A program made the position numbers and the translations under genes. Below are positions 7,706 through 15,833 of a stretch of DNA of 23,054 bases, piece by piece. The stretch's first letter is position 1. Every line of letters starts with the position of its first letter. Origin of the DNA: an uncultured Clostridia bacterium (GTDB taxonomy: Bacteria; Bacillota; Clostridia; Monoglobales; Monoglobaceae); the NCBI GenBank assembly GCA_934463175.1, contig CAKSIW010000046.1, positions 1 to 23,054 on the forward strand, in the 5' to 3' direction. The notes beneath the pieces were generated by a model that saw only the letters and a list, made by a program, of their open reading frames with translations, was not told the DNA's origin and searched no databases.

Positions 7706-7750
7706 AGAGGCTGTTTAAAAGGTCATCTGACCTTTTAAACAGCCTTGTTT
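7706..7750. terminator. Bidirectional terminator between the dehydrogenase and upp
   Basis: A near-perfect 18-bp stem AGGCTGTTTAAAAGGTCA (7708-7725) pairs with 7728-7745, with only a 2-nt formal loop. An A-run precedes it and a T-rich stretch follows it, so it serves both converging genes. Confidence 0.9.
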
Positions 7751-7796
7751 TTCCGTTGGAACGGGAAAAGCTTTAGAACATAAGAGATTTTTTCGT

Positions 7797-8423
7797 TTAA
7801 AGTGTTCCGAACAGTCTGTCTCCCGCGTCGCCGAGACCGGGAACGATATATCCGACATCGTTGAGCTTTTCGTCAAGACAGCCGACAAACAAATCAACAT
7901 CGGGATGGCTTTCCTGCATAACCTTGATTCCCTCGGGAGCTGCAATTATGCACGCAAATCTGATGTTCTTTGCGCCTCTCTTTTTGATGAAGTCAATTGC
8001 CGCACTTCCGCTGCCGCCTGTTGCAAGCATCGGATCGAGAACAATGACCTCGCGTTCGCTGATGTCCTCGGGCAGGTTGCAGTAATATTCTTCGGGCTCG
8101 AGAGTCTCATGGTTCCGCGCAAGTCCGATGTGACCGACTCTTGCGGCGGGAATGAGACCGAGAAACGGCTCAAGCATTCCGAGACCTGCACGCAGAATCG
8201 GAACAAGAACAGGCTGCTTCGGCAGAACGGTTCCCTCTGTCAGGCAAATCGGAGTTTCAACCTCTTTTTTCACAAGCGGCATCTCGCGTGTTGCCTCATA
8301 GCAAATCAGAGTTGCAATCTCGTGGAGAAGTCCGCGGAAATCTCTCACATCGGTGTTCTTGTCACGCAGAAGTGAAATCTTATGAGAAAGCAGACTGTGA
8401 TTTAATATACAAACGTTACTCAT
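7797..8423 (-). CDS. upp: Uracil phosphoribosyltransferase
   Basis: UPRT converts uracil and PRPP to UMP in the pyrimidine salvage pathway, in the cytoplasm. The 208-residue length is the normal bacterial size. Diagnostic segments are the VPILRAGLGM stretch (74-83), the PRPP loop VIVLDPMLATGGS (126-138), and the C-terminal uracil-binding YIVPGLGDAGDRLFGT. The start ATG has GAAGGA about 10 bases upstream. It lies downstream of nrdR on the same strand but has its own promoter in the 100-bp gap, so it is probably expressed independently. Confidence 0.97.
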   Translation of the reverse strand: MSNVCILNHSLLSHKISLLRDKNTDVRDFRGLLHEIATLICYEATREMPLVKKEVETPICLTEGTVLPKQPVLVPILRAGLGMLEPFLGLIPAARVGHIGLARNHETLEPEEYYCNLPEDISEREVIVLDPMLATGGSGSAAIDFIKKRGAKNIRFACIIAAPEGIKVMQESHPDVDLFVGCLDEKLNDVGYIVPGLGDAGDRLFGTL

Positions 8424-8451
8424 ACTTTATGTATCCTTCTTTCCTGATTTT

Positions 8452-8485
8452 AGGCATTTTTAAAATTATACTACAAAAAATGCCT
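8452..8485. promoter_or_regulatory. Inverted repeat around the upp -10 box
   Basis: AGGCATTTTT (8452-8461) and AAAAATGCCT (8476-8485) form a 10-bp perfect inverted repeat with a 14-bp centre that contains the upp -10. It is not followed by a T-run on the minus strand, so an operator is at least as likely as a terminator for nrdR. Confidence 0.4.
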
Positions 8486-8493
8486 TTTGTCCA
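8465..8493 (-). promoter_or_regulatory. Probable upp promoter
   Basis: On the minus strand TGGACA (8493-8488), 17-bp spacer, TATAAT (8470-8465), about 40 bases before the upp start. Confidence 0.65.
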
Positions 8494-8524
8494 GTGAATT
8501 GCAAAACTTTTTTGCCGAAATATG

Positions 8525-8995
8525 TCATTTTTTATTCTTGCGTTCCTTTTCAAGCAGTATTTCGAGCTCGTCAATAAATGAACTTATGTCCTTGAACTGT
8601 CTGTATACTGACGCAAAACGGACATATGCAATGTCATCCAGTGACTGGAGGCGTTCCATGACCATTTCTCCGATTTTCTCAGACGACACCTCGCGTTCAA
8701 GTCTGTTGTGCAGCTTTGCCTCAATGTCATCAATCAGCGTTTCGATTTCCTTCAGTGTCACGGGACGTTTTTCGCACGCACGCAGAATTCCGTTCAGAAC
8801 CTTTTCGCGGTTATATGTCTCGCGTATTCCGCCCTTTTTCACAACAATAATCGGCACGGTCTCGATTTTTTCATATGTGGTGAACCTTTTTCCGCACTCC
8901 AGACATTCACGGCGGCGGCGGATTGTCGTTCCGTCGTCCGCGGCACGGGAATCAACCACCTTGCTCTCCAGATTTCCGCAATATAAACAACGCAT
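8525..8995 (-). CDS. nrdR: Transcriptional repressor NrdR
   Basis: NrdR binds ATP/dATP through an ATP-cone and represses ribonucleotide reductase genes. The 156-residue protein starts MRCLYCG and has the zinc ribbon Cys3-Cys6 and Cys31-Cys34 (CxxC...ECLECGKRF). The Arg-rich RRRRE lies just before the second pair, and the ATP-cone spans about residues 49-139. ATG 8995 is preferred over the in-frame TTG at 9004 because AAGGAG sits 9 bases before the ATG but directly against the TTG. The family size and N-terminus agree. It is probably in one unit with the upstream small secreted-protein gene (49-bp gap). No NrdR boxes or nrd genes are visible in the window. Confidence 0.96.
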   Translation of the reverse strand: MRCLYCGNLESKVVDSRAADDGTTIRRRRECLECGKRFTTYEKIETVPIIVVKKGGIRETYNREKVLNGILRACEKRPVTLKEIETLIDDIEAKLHNRLEREVSSEKIGEMVMERLQSLDDIAYVRFASVYRQFKDISSFIDELEILLEKERKNKK

Positions 8996-9043
8996 TCTCC
9001 TCAACTCCTTATACGCTCAGTATATCACAAAGCCCGTGGTTTG

Positions 9044-9451
9044 TCAAATTTTTGCGCGTTTTGCAAGCGTGTCAAAACGACGGCTGAGAATCTTTTTGTC
9101 CATGTCCGAATCGAGAAAAAACGAAAGCTCAATTATGTCGAATGCAAGATCGGAATCCGCCTCGGCAAACACTGAATGTGCAAAAGGAAATTTCACGGCA
9201 AGAACCCTTTCGGCATTCAGAACCGCAGCGGAACGCGCCTCATCGTTTGTGCCCTCTTCAAGGATTATTCCTGCAAGGATTTCCCCGTCACGGCTCAGAA
9301 CCGCTGCACATTCAACACCGCCAAGCTCCGCAACCGCTCTGACCGCATCGCGGCTTCGCCTGTCGCTGTATCTTTCCGCCGCATTCGGAGCTGCCGCCGC
9401 ACATACCGCACAAACCGCCGTGCAGACTGCCGCAATTAAAAATTTTTTCAC
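9044..9451 (-). CDS. Small exported protein, possibly YhcN/YlaJ-like
   Basis: A 135-residue protein starting at GTG 9451, with GGGGGAA about 7 bases upstream. Residues 1-21 are a hydrophobic Ala/Val/Cys-rich signal peptide. The rest is a small alpha/beta domain with AVAELGGVECAAVLSRDGEILAGI-like strands (about 39-63) and a conserved-looking tail around ADSDLAFDIIELSFFLDSDMDKK. The valine/alanine-strand pattern resembles sporulation lipoprotein YhcN/YlaJ domains, but no clear lipobox is present, so the assignment is tentative. It precedes nrdR on the same strand. Confidence 0.65.
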   Translation of the reverse strand: MKKFLIAAVCTAVCAVCAAAAPNAAERYSDRRSRDAVRAVAELGGVECAAVLSRDGEILAGIILEEGTNDEARSAAVLNAERVLAVKFPFAHSVFAEADSDLAFDIIELSFFLDSDMDKKILSRRFDTLAKRAKI

Positions 9452-9572
9452 GCAAATTCCCCCTTTTGGAATATTCTCTGCAAAAAAAATCCGATTATGC
9501 CGTGAATAAAAAAATTTTAATGCGGAATAATACTAACGAACAGATTAAAAACACAAAAAGGAGCAAACAGAT

Positions 9573-9779
9573 ATGAATATTGCAGCATTAATTCTCGTTA
9601 TCATCGGTGCTCTGAACTGGGGAAGCATCGGTCTGTTCGGAATAGATATCGTTGCCTCGCTGTTCGGCGGACAGATGTCTGTTATCAGCCGCGTCATATT
9701 CACGGTTGTCGGCTTGGCGGGCCTTTGGTCAATATCCTTTTTCTTCAAGGATTCGCCGATTGTCGACAGACTTGACTGA
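9573..9779 (+). CDS. DUF378 family small membrane protein
   Basis: A 68-residue protein with two membrane helices (about residues 3-32 and 38-58) and the family's characteristic N-terminus, ALNWGSIGLFGIDIV. The length is typical of the DUF378 family, whose role is unknown. AAGGAG lies 10 bases before the ATG. It is a single-gene unit, closed by the hairpin at 9797-9824. Confidence 0.9.
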   Translation: MNIAALILVIIGALNWGSIGLFGIDIVASLFGGQMSVISRVIFTVVGLAGLWSISFFFKDSPIVDRLD

Positions 9780-9795
9780 GACGTCAGGCACAAGC

Positions 9796-9827
9796 AAAAA
9801 AGACGCCTCTGAGGCGTCTTTTTTTTT
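9796..9827. terminator. Bidirectional terminator between DUF378 gene and the esterase gene
   Basis: GACGCCTC and GAGGCGTC form a stem around 9802-9818, with an A-run before it and a T-run of about nine after it. It suits both converging genes. Confidence 0.9.
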
Positions 9828-9841
9828 GCGTTTTACATAAT

Positions 9842-10801
9842 TTAAAGCGACATCAAAAAATTAAAGGTCAACTCATCTGACTCCGGCAGACCCTCGTGTC
9901 CGAAATCGGGGTATATTTTCACATTTTTCTTGGATTTTATTTTGTTATATACCGCAAAATGAGTTGAGGGAGGGCATATGTTATCCAAAAGCCCCGAGAA
10001 CATCAGCACTTCGCCCTTGATTCGCGGTGCAAGAAACTGAATGTCGGCATATCCGAGCTTTGTGAAGAAATAGTCCTCTTTCTCGTGGCGCGGATCTTTT
10101 TCGCGGAAGAAAAGGCGCAGGTCATTATATGCGTCCTTGTCGAGATCCATTTCCCATGTCCGCTTATAGTCGCTCAGAAACGGGAAGCAGGGTGCCGCTT
10201 TCTTTATGCGCGGTTCAAGAGCCGCACACGCAAGAGTCAGACCGCCGCCCTGGCTGCCGCCCCATGCGCCCATACGTTCATCATCGACCTCGGGCATGTC
10301 AGCAACAATACGCGCAAGCATTGCGGTGTCAAGAAACGCGTTGCGGTAGTACATTTTTTCGGGCTCGTCCAGAAGTCCTTTTGTGATAAAGCCGTTGAGG
10401 GTGTTTCCCGAAACAATACAGCCGTCGGTTGACTCACCCGACTGTCCGCGGCAGTCAAGTCCCGCAACAATATATCCTGCCGCGGCATACGGCAGATAAC
10501 TCAGCCAGCTTGCACTTTTTCCGTGATATCCGTGGAAGTGGAGAACCGCAGGGCATTTTCCGTCAAGCTTTTTAGGCTTGATGAGCTTTGCGTGAATGCG
10601 GCTGTCAAATGTGCTTGTGAAATAGAGATCAAAGCAGTCGGCATATGGTGTTTTAAATTCGGACGGCACAAGCTCCGCTTTCGGGTCAATCGCACGCATT
10701 TCTTCAAGCGACCTGTCCCAGAATTCGTCAAAGTCCGCAGGCTTCGGGTTTGTTCCTTCATATGTTCTCAGCTCACTGAGAGGCATATCCAAAATAGGCA
10801 T
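9842..10801 (-). CDS. Acetyl xylan esterase / cephalosporin-C deacetylase family (CE7) alpha/beta hydrolase
   Basis: CE7 enzymes remove acetyl groups from xylo-oligosaccharides and similar esters. The 319-residue length is normal for the family. The catalytic triad is visible: Ser183 in GGSQGGG (181-187), Asp273 in LLDNICPP, and His302 in FGHEGLP. The oxyanion Tyr is in HFHGYHG (88-94), and the family motif DCRGQSG is at 116-122. ATG 10801 is preferred because GGAGGA lies 8 bases upstream. The open frame continues to 10876 without a second site. There is no signal peptide, so it acts in the cytoplasm on imported oligosaccharides. It is divergent from the LTA-synthase-like gene and ends at a shared terminator. 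Confidence 0.93.
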   Translation of the reverse strand: MPILDMPLSELRTYEGTNPKPADFDEFWDRSLEEMRAIDPKAELVPSEFKTPYADCFDLYFTSTFDSRIHAKLIKPKKLDGKCPAVLHFHGYHGKSASWLSYLPYAAAGYIVAGLDCRGQSGESTDGCIVSGNTLNGFITKGLLDEPEKMYYRNAFLDTAMLARIVADMPEVDDERMGAWGGSQGGGLTLACAALEPRIKKAAPCFPFLSDYKRTWEMDLDKDAYNDLRLFFREKDPRHEKEDYFFTKLGYADIQFLAPRIKGEVLMFSGLLDNICPPSTHFAVYNKIKSKKNVKIYPDFGHEGLPESDELTFNFLMSL

Positions 10802-10835
10802 ATAAATTCCTCCAAATATGTTTTTTTCTTCAACC

Positions 10836-10863
10836 AATATACCACATTCTGCCGGAAAGTCAA
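10836..10863 (-). promoter_or_regulatory. Promoter of the acetyl esterase gene
   Basis: On the minus strand TTGACT (10863-10858), 16-bp spacer, TATATT (10841-10836), about 35 bases before the start codon. Confidence 0.65.
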
Positions 10864-10894
10864 TATAAAACGGCAAAAAATTTATAAAATATTG

Positions 10895-10923
10895 TAGATT
10901 TTCGGCGTATATTGTGCTACAAT
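10895..10923 (+). promoter_or_regulatory. Extended -10 promoter of the LTA-synthase-like gene
   Basis: TGCTACAAT ends at 10923 (an extended -10), with only a weak -35 (TAGATT, 10895-10900, 17-bp spacer). The start codon is 31 bases downstream of the -10. Confidence 0.6.
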
Positions 10924-10953
10924 GTATCTATAAATTTCTCAAAGGAGACAAAT

Positions 10954-12756
10954 ATGAAAAAAACGGCAGCATTTTTCAAAAGCTTTTTTGCGGCGCACAG
11001 GCACGGCATTGTCAGCCTTTTCTATGCCCTGCTTAACGCTGCGCTCATATACTATTGCCTTGAGCTGGGCAACAAGAACCCGTTCATGAACGGAATTTTC
11101 TACACCGCAGTCAATATCATCACGGTTTTCACCGTTCAGGCGGCGTTTTATCTCATATTCGGACGCTGGTGGATTTCATCGCTCTGCACCTCAATTCCGC
11201 TCACGCTTCTCAGCATTGCAAATTACTATACTCTGATGTACCGTGATATGCCGATTTCAACTCAGGATTTGCACAACGCAGGAACGTCGCTTTCGGTCAT
11301 CGGAAGCTACAGCTTTCCGGTCAACATATACGTTTCGGCAATTGTAGTGTTTTTCCTGCTCAGTCTTGCTGTGACATGGGTGCTTCACGGACGCGAAAAG
11401 GGTGGGCGCATATGTGCAAAGCAGCGTGCGGCAAGGAGTGTTTGCCTGCTTCTGTTCTGTGTGCTGTTTGTCAAGGCTGTCTATCTCGGCGAGAATCCCA
11501 TTAAGCCGAAGGATACCTTTGTCTGGTCGTGGGAGGACAGCTACTATACCTATGGCTATGCGGCAAGCTCGGTTGAGGTTTTGCAGAAATCGGTCAGAAT
11601 GATTGACAAGCCCGAGGGCTATTCGGCAGACGCTGCCGCACAGACTGCAGCTGAGGTCAAGCCGCAGACGGCAGCGGTGACGCCCGATGTCATTCTGGTT
11701 CTCAACGAAACCTTTTTTGACCTGCGCGATATTGCGGATTTTGAAACGGATACGGACATTATGCCGTTCATCGACTCGCTCCCCGAGTCATCAAAGGGAC
11801 GTGCGGTTGTTGCAGGTACGGGCGGAGGAACGAACAAGAGCGAATATGAGCTGCTGACAGGCAACTCCCTCTATCTCATGCAGGGGATAACGCCGTTCAA
11901 CTATCTTAACTTTGACAATGCAAGCAGTGTTGTCAGCGTTCTGCGCGGCGCGGGATATTCTTCATGGGCGGCACACTGCGCACAAAGCACCAACTATGCG
12001 AGGGGAATTGTATATTCCAAGCTGGGGTTTGACAGCGTTTTGTTTGCCGATGATTTCGGCAAGGCTGAAAAATACGGCAAGCGGAGCTATGCAACCGACA
12101 TGTTCTGCTATGAAAGAATGATTGCGGACTATGAAAAAATGGGAGATTCGCCGCGGCTTATGTATATGCTGACAATTCAGAATCACGGCGGCTGGGAGCT
12201 GAATGACGAGTCGGAGGATTTGGTTCACGCAAGCGGCGATTTCGGAGAATATGCCGATGACGTGAATGAGTTTCTGTCATGCATAAAGCTTTCGGATGAG
12301 GCATTCCGCCGCCTGACGGAATATTTTGCCGATGTTGACCGCCCTGTCGTTGTGTGCATGGTCGGCGACCATTCGCCTGCATTTGCGGCTGAACTGATTG
12401 ACAAGGGAAGCATGGACGATGTGATGAGGGTGCGCTCCACACCGTATGTTGTCTGGGCAAATTATGATATTGAGCAGGCAGGAGGGCGGACGCTGAGTAT
12501 GCCGTATATCGTGCCGAATCTGCTGAAGGCGGCAGGTGCGCCGATGTCGGGGTTCTATGAATATATGATGGATATGTGCGCAGATGTTCCTGTTGTGACG
12601 GCGTTCAACATATATGAAACAGCTGACGGAAAACGGCATGAATATTCTGAAAGAACGGAATTTTCAAAAAAGATTGATGATTATTTTAAACTGGTGTATA
12701 ACAATGTCGGCGATACGGCAGGAAAGCTTGACGGATTCTTTGATATAGAGAAATAA
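10954..12756 (+). CDS. LTA synthase family membrane sulfatase (phosphoglycerol transferase type)
   Basis: The 600-residue protein follows the LtaS plan: about five N-terminal membrane helices (within residues 16-190), a linker, then an extracellular sulfatase-fold domain (about 243-570). Catalytic and metal residues can be matched: Glu252 in LNETFFD, the nucleophile Thr293 in GGGTNKSEYE, His411 in QNHGGW, and Asp472-His473 in GDHSP. Such enzymes polymerise glycerol phosphate on a lipid anchor or transfer phosphoglycerol to glycans outside the membrane. ATG 10954 is chosen because AAAGGAG lies 6-7 bases before it. The frame is open back to 10912 without a site. It is monocistronic, with a terminator directly after. 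Whether it makes true lipoteichoic acid or modifies another polymer cannot be decided. Confidence 0.92.
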   Translation: MKKTAAFFKSFFAAHRHGIVSLFYALLNAALIYYCLELGNKNPFMNGIFYTAVNIITVFTVQAAFYLIFGRWWISSLCTSIPLTLLSIANYYTLMYRDMPISTQDLHNAGTSLSVIGSYSFPVNIYVSAIVVFFLLSLAVTWVLHGREKGGRICAKQRAARSVCLLLFCVLFVKAVYLGENPIKPKDTFVWSWEDSYYTYGYAASSVEVLQKSVRMIDKPEGYSADAAAQTAAEVKPQTAAVTPDVILVLNETFFDLRDIADFETDTDIMPFIDSLPESSKGRAVVAGTGGGTNKSEYELLTGNSLYLMQGITPFNYLNFDNASSVVSVLRGAGYSSWAAHCAQSTNYARGIVYSKLGFDSVLFADDFGKAEKYGKRSYATDMFCYERMIADYEKMGDSPRLMYMLTIQNHGGWELNDESEDLVHASGDFGEYADDVNEFLSCIKLSDEAFRRLTEYFADVDRPVVVCMVGDHSPAFAAELIDKGSMDDVMRVRSTPYVVWANYDIEQAGGRTLSMPYIVPNLLKAAGAPMSGFYEYMMDMCADVPVVTAFNIYETADGKRHEYSERTEFSKKIDDYFKLVYNNVGDTAGKLDGFFDIEK

Positions 12757-12766
12757 AGTATTCTTG

Positions 12767-12791
12767 AGGGGTGATTCGCACCCCTTTTTTT
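12767..12791 (+). terminator. Terminator of the LTA-synthase-like gene
   Basis: AGGGGTG/CACCCCT stem (12767-12773 with 12779-12785), ATTCG loop, then a T-run to 12791. Confidence 0.92.
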
Positions 12792-12849
12792 ATGAGCTTT
12801 TGCCGTCACAACGGCAGAGACGGCAGAGAAGTGTAAAGCCTTTGTTTAA

Positions 12850-12880
12850 AAAAGAAGTGCGGAGGAAGCTCCTCCGCACA
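12850..12880 (-). terminator. Terminator of the glycoside hydrolase gene
   Basis: A 10-bp stem GTGCGGAGGA (12857-12866) pairs with TCCTCCGCAC (12870-12879) around an AGC loop. On the minus strand it is followed by TTC and a T-run, just after the TAA stop at 12886-12888. Confidence 0.9.
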
Positions 12881-12885
12881 AAATT

Positions 12886-14841
12886 TTAATATTCAAGCAC
12901 AGCAATTGCATGATTTTCAAGTCTTGGTATCGTGAATCTAACCTCATTTCCCGACTGCTCAAATTCAAGAGCCTCTCTTGACGGGGCAAGATATGCCGAC
13001 TTGATTTTTCGGTCGGTTCTGATTTTCGCATCAACGTTATAAATCGGAACAATATCTTCAATGACTTCAACCTTGCCGCGTTTTACGGGAGACGCATAAA
13101 GTGCGTGGAAAACCAGTCTGTCGGTCTGCTCGGCAAGGGTCACAACGCCCTGTGCAGGCAGGCTTGTCACAACAGTTTTGCCGTTGCCCAAAAGACGGTC
13201 AAGCGCAAACTGAACCGTGCGTTTCAGAATCAGGCTTCCCCATTCCGCATATTCCGAAAATATATTCCATGAAATATAGATTCCGTCCTTGCCCTCGCAG
13301 ATTGCCGCCTTGTCGGCAACGCCGCAGTTCGGAGTCTGCTGATGAGAACAGAAATGAAGCGCTGTGCGGTTGAAATAGGGATTTTCACGCATTGCAAGCG
13401 TCTCACCGCCGCAGCTCTCAATTAAATATCCGCCGCCGCGCATAACAAAGGCTGCGGTTTTATATTCGGGAATATCAAAGCACGGTCTGAGATAGTCGGG
13501 GCAGAACGGGTTTTCACCGATATATTTTGCTCCGAAATCGGGAACAAAACGGCTTTCTGTCTCCGCGTCAAGTCCGGATTTGCCTGTTGCAAGCAGCTTT
13601 CCGCCGTTCGCTGTGAATGTGCGGAGCTTTTCTGCAAGTGATGTGTCAACCGTGATTGTATCGGGCAGAATCAAAACCTTATATTTTCCGAAATCCTCCT
13701 CAAGGTCAATGCAGTTGAAAAGATATTTACCCTCAAGAAGCATTCTTGCCGCACCGGTGTCACCATCGGGTGAGTCAAGCTTGCCGCCGCCTGCGGCAGA
13801 CTCCTGTGACAGAATGGCAATGTCGGCTTTAAGCTCTGCTCCGTCCAGCCATTCCTCAATTTTTTCAAGCTCCGAATATGCTTCGCCGATGATGTGATAT
13901 GTATTCTCGTCCATTTTTCCGCTCGGGTGAAGCTGGTCGCCGACAGAGCATTTTGCGCCGTTTGCTGCCGAGAGTGCTGCCTCATAGCGCAGAGCGTTCG
14001 GGTGCTTATATCCGCCGAAATCGCCCCATGTGACGTGGAATTTGCCTGTCATGCCGAGAAAGTCCATTCCGAGAGTTCTTGCATATGCCGCCGAAAGAGG
14101 AAAGTGGTCATATCCCCAGCCGCCTGTCGGAAGACTTTCAAGCTCCAGATGAGTGTTAAAATGCGCAAGGTCGCGTCTGCCGCGGATTATGTGTCCTCCG
14201 TTGTGGAAAACGGGCAGACCGGGCTTCACGCTGTCGATTGTTTCGCGCACCCTGCGGCAGTAGTTTGCATAGACCTTCTCCGCAAGAGCAAGAGCGTTTT
14301 TGTCGTCATACGGGTCTTTTCCCTCGTCAATAAGTGTCCTCACGCAGTTCTGGCAGAAGCACGGAATGGCTCCGACAATGTCAAGGAAAATTCCGTCTGC
14401 GTCATAGCGTTCGCAAACCTCGCGGATTTGTGCCAGAAGATAGTCGAGATACGGTGAGTTAAAGCAGAAACGGTGATAGCCCGGCTGTGTGAAGTCGCGA
14501 ACCCATGTTGTGCTTTCGTCCTTGGCGCGGATCAGCCATTCGGGGTGGCGGCGCGCCATTTTCTCGTCAAGACCTGCCGACAGATATACGGGCGTTTTAA
14601 CACCGATTTCGTGTGCCGCCTCAATTTCTGCGCCGAGAAGGTCAAAATCAAGATGAGGGTGCTGTTCATTTGCCTCTGACGGGTGATATGCCCAGCCGTG
14701 GTGGCATTTTGAAAACACCGTGATTGAGTTGACATGTCCTGCCTTCAGGGCTTTTTGAAACTGTTCCTTTGAAAAATCCCTGCCGATATTTTCAATTTTT
14801 TCACTTGTGTGAAAGTCCAGATGAACCTGTCTGTAATTCAT
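12886..14841 (-). CDS. GH42/GH151-like glycoside hydrolase with beta-galactosidase-type trimerisation domain
   Basis: The 651-residue protein begins MNYRQVHLDFHTSE and folds as a TIM barrel over about residues 1-335. This contains KCHHGW (45-50), GIFLDIVG (150-157) with a candidate catalytic Asp154, the Cys cluster CFCQNC (161-166), and ELESLPTGGWG (233-243) with candidate acidic residues. Residues about 340-560 resemble the Rossmann-like trimerisation domain of GH42 enzymes, with ILPDTITVD and GGKLLATGKSG. A small beta domain ends the chain. No signal peptide is seen, so it should act on imported oligosaccharides. GH151 members are alpha-L-fucosidases and GH42 members beta-galactosidases, so the substrate is open. 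AGAGGAA sits 6-7 bases before the ATG. It follows the AraC gene by 65 bp and has its own promoter, and belongs with the divergent ROK/SIS genes. Confidence 0.8.
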   Translation of the reverse strand: MNYRQVHLDFHTSEKIENIGRDFSKEQFQKALKAGHVNSITVFSKCHHGWAYHPSEANEQHPHLDFDLLGAEIEAAHEIGVKTPVYLSAGLDEKMARRHPEWLIRAKDESTTWVRDFTQPGYHRFCFNSPYLDYLLAQIREVCERYDADGIFLDIVGAIPCFCQNCVRTLIDEGKDPYDDKNALALAEKVYANYCRRVRETIDSVKPGLPVFHNGGHIIRGRRDLAHFNTHLELESLPTGGWGYDHFPLSAAYARTLGMDFLGMTGKFHVTWGDFGGYKHPNALRYEAALSAANGAKCSVGDQLHPSGKMDENTYHIIGEAYSELEKIEEWLDGAELKADIAILSQESAAGGGKLDSPDGDTGAARMLLEGKYLFNCIDLEEDFGKYKVLILPDTITVDTSLAEKLRTFTANGGKLLATGKSGLDAETESRFVPDFGAKYIGENPFCPDYLRPCFDIPEYKTAAFVMRGGGYLIESCGGETLAMRENPYFNRTALHFCSHQQTPNCGVADKAAICEGKDGIYISWNIFSEYAEWGSLILKRTVQFALDRLLGNGKTVVTSLPAQGVVTLAEQTDRLVFHALYASPVKRGKVEVIEDIVPIYNVDAKIRTDRKIKSAYLAPSREALEFEQSGNEVRFTIPRLENHAIAVLEY

Positions 14842-14881
14842 GCATAATTCCTCTTTTCTATGAAATGGAGTTTATACGGAA

Positions 14882-14910
14882 ATTATAGCACGGTCGGGCA
14901 GATTCTTCAA
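14882..14910 (-). promoter_or_regulatory. Promoter of the glycoside hydrolase gene
   Basis: On the minus strand TTGAAG (14910-14905), 17-bp spacer ending in TGC, TATAAT (14887-14882). The -35 overlaps the stop codon of the upstream AraC gene. GCATAATT, the same 8-mer as in the AraC operator, occurs at 14842-14849 beside the start codon. Confidence 0.75.
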
Positions 14911-15749
14911 TGCGTAAAATATGCCGATTTATGTGTTTTTCGGTATGCAAGAGGAGAGACGCCAACCTTTTTTTTGAATGCGGCTGAAAAATAGTACTCG
15001 CTTTCAAAGCCCGCGGAGAGAGCAATTTCACGCATTGGCATATTGCTTTCCGAGAGCAGGCGTTTTGCCGCCGATATGCGGATTTCGGAAAGACGGTCTG
15101 ATATTGTACACCCCGTTTCGGCTTTGAATTTTCTTGACAGGCTGCGGTAGCTCATGCCCATTGCGGCGGCAATGTCCGACACACAGACGGGCTGTGCAAA
15201 GAACTCTTCAAGCCAGAGTGTGACCTGTTTTGAGACTGCCTTCTGCGGTTTTGCCGCGATTGGTGCAGAATCGGCTTTCCGCGTGCCGCAAAGGCGCGTC
15301 AGCCAGCAGACAAATGCCGCACGGAGCGCGGTTGTGTTCTGAGGAGCGTCAAGCAGCATTTCGATTTCGGAATCAAAGGCTTCGGGACGCGGCACACAGA
15401 GAGCCGGCATGATTTCCGCGGAAGCTTCACCCGATATGCGGAACCGAATGCAAAGCCCGTCATCGCCGCACCTGTTGTGACGGTGGGAGTGAGGCACGCC
15501 CGGCGGAATGATGAAAGACTGCCCTTTTTCAACAAAAAATTCGCGATCGGCGAGTGTGGTGAAAAGCGAGCCTTTCTGAACATAGTTAAATTCAAACCAC
15601 GGGTGAATGTGCGGAGCAATCCGCCATTTGTCGGAATGCTTTGCGCGCAGAACATCGCATATTTCAATTTCCGTACCGCAGAAGGAAATCGGGAGCGGTG
15701 CAATGTCCGTCAGCGCGGCAATCAGATTTTTCAGATTTTCATTCGTCAT
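14907..15749 (-). CDS. AraC-family transcriptional regulator with cupin sensor domain
   Basis: This 280-residue regulator has an N-terminal cupin (about residues 35-110: IAPHIHPWFEFNYV, GQSFIIPPGVPHSHRH) and a C-terminal AraC double helix-turn-helix (about 183-275: VCVSDIAAAMGMSYRSLSRKFK and MREIALSAGFESEYYFSAAFKK regions). The histidines in HIHPW and PHSHRH could bind metal or a sugar. It sits between the glycoside hydrolase (same strand, 65 bp downstream) and the divergent ROK/SIS genes, so it most likely controls all of them. The ATG has AGGCAGG about 11 bases upstream, a modest site. It is clearly a different subfamily from the other AraC protein in the window. Confidence 0.93.
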   Translation of the reverse strand: MTNENLKNLIAALTDIAPLPISFCGTEIEICDVLRAKHSDKWRIAPHIHPWFEFNYVQKGSLFTTLADREFFVEKGQSFIIPPGVPHSHRHNRCGDDGLCIRFRISGEASAEIMPALCVPRPEAFDSEIEMLLDAPQNTTALRAAFVCWLTRLCGTRKADSAPIAAKPQKAVSKQVTLWLEEFFAQPVCVSDIAAAMGMSYRSLSRKFKAETGCTISDRLSEIRISAAKRLLSESNMPMREIALSAGFESEYYFSAAFKKKVGVSPLAYRKTHKSAYFTH

Positions 15750-15772
15750 TTTTCATAACCTGCCTTTTTTAA

Positions 15773-15801
15773 AGTATAACACACATAAAAAATATTGTAA
15801 A
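15773..15801 (-). promoter_or_regulatory. Promoter of the second AraC gene
   Basis: On the minus strand TTTACA (15801-15796), 17-bp spacer ending in TGT (extended -10), TATACT (15778-15773). Confidence 0.7.
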
Positions 15802-15803
15802 TG

Positions 15804-15833
15804 GCATAATTTCATAAATAATATGCATAATTT
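15804..15833 (+). promoter_or_regulatory. Putative AraC operator: two GCATAATTT direct repeats 21 bp apart
   Basis: GCATAATTT occurs at 15804-15812 and 15825-15833, a start-to-start spacing of exactly 21 bp. The proximal copy is 2 bp from the -35 of the AraC gene. On the other side the ROK gene has a perfect TATAAT (15871-15876) with no -35 match, as in activator-dependent promoters. Confidence 0.5.

Noticed and set aside
8487..9509. 340-codon plus-strand frame over nrdR and the small exported protein
   Set aside because: Low-complexity Ser/Arg composition, no ribosome binding site, and antisense to well-supported genes.
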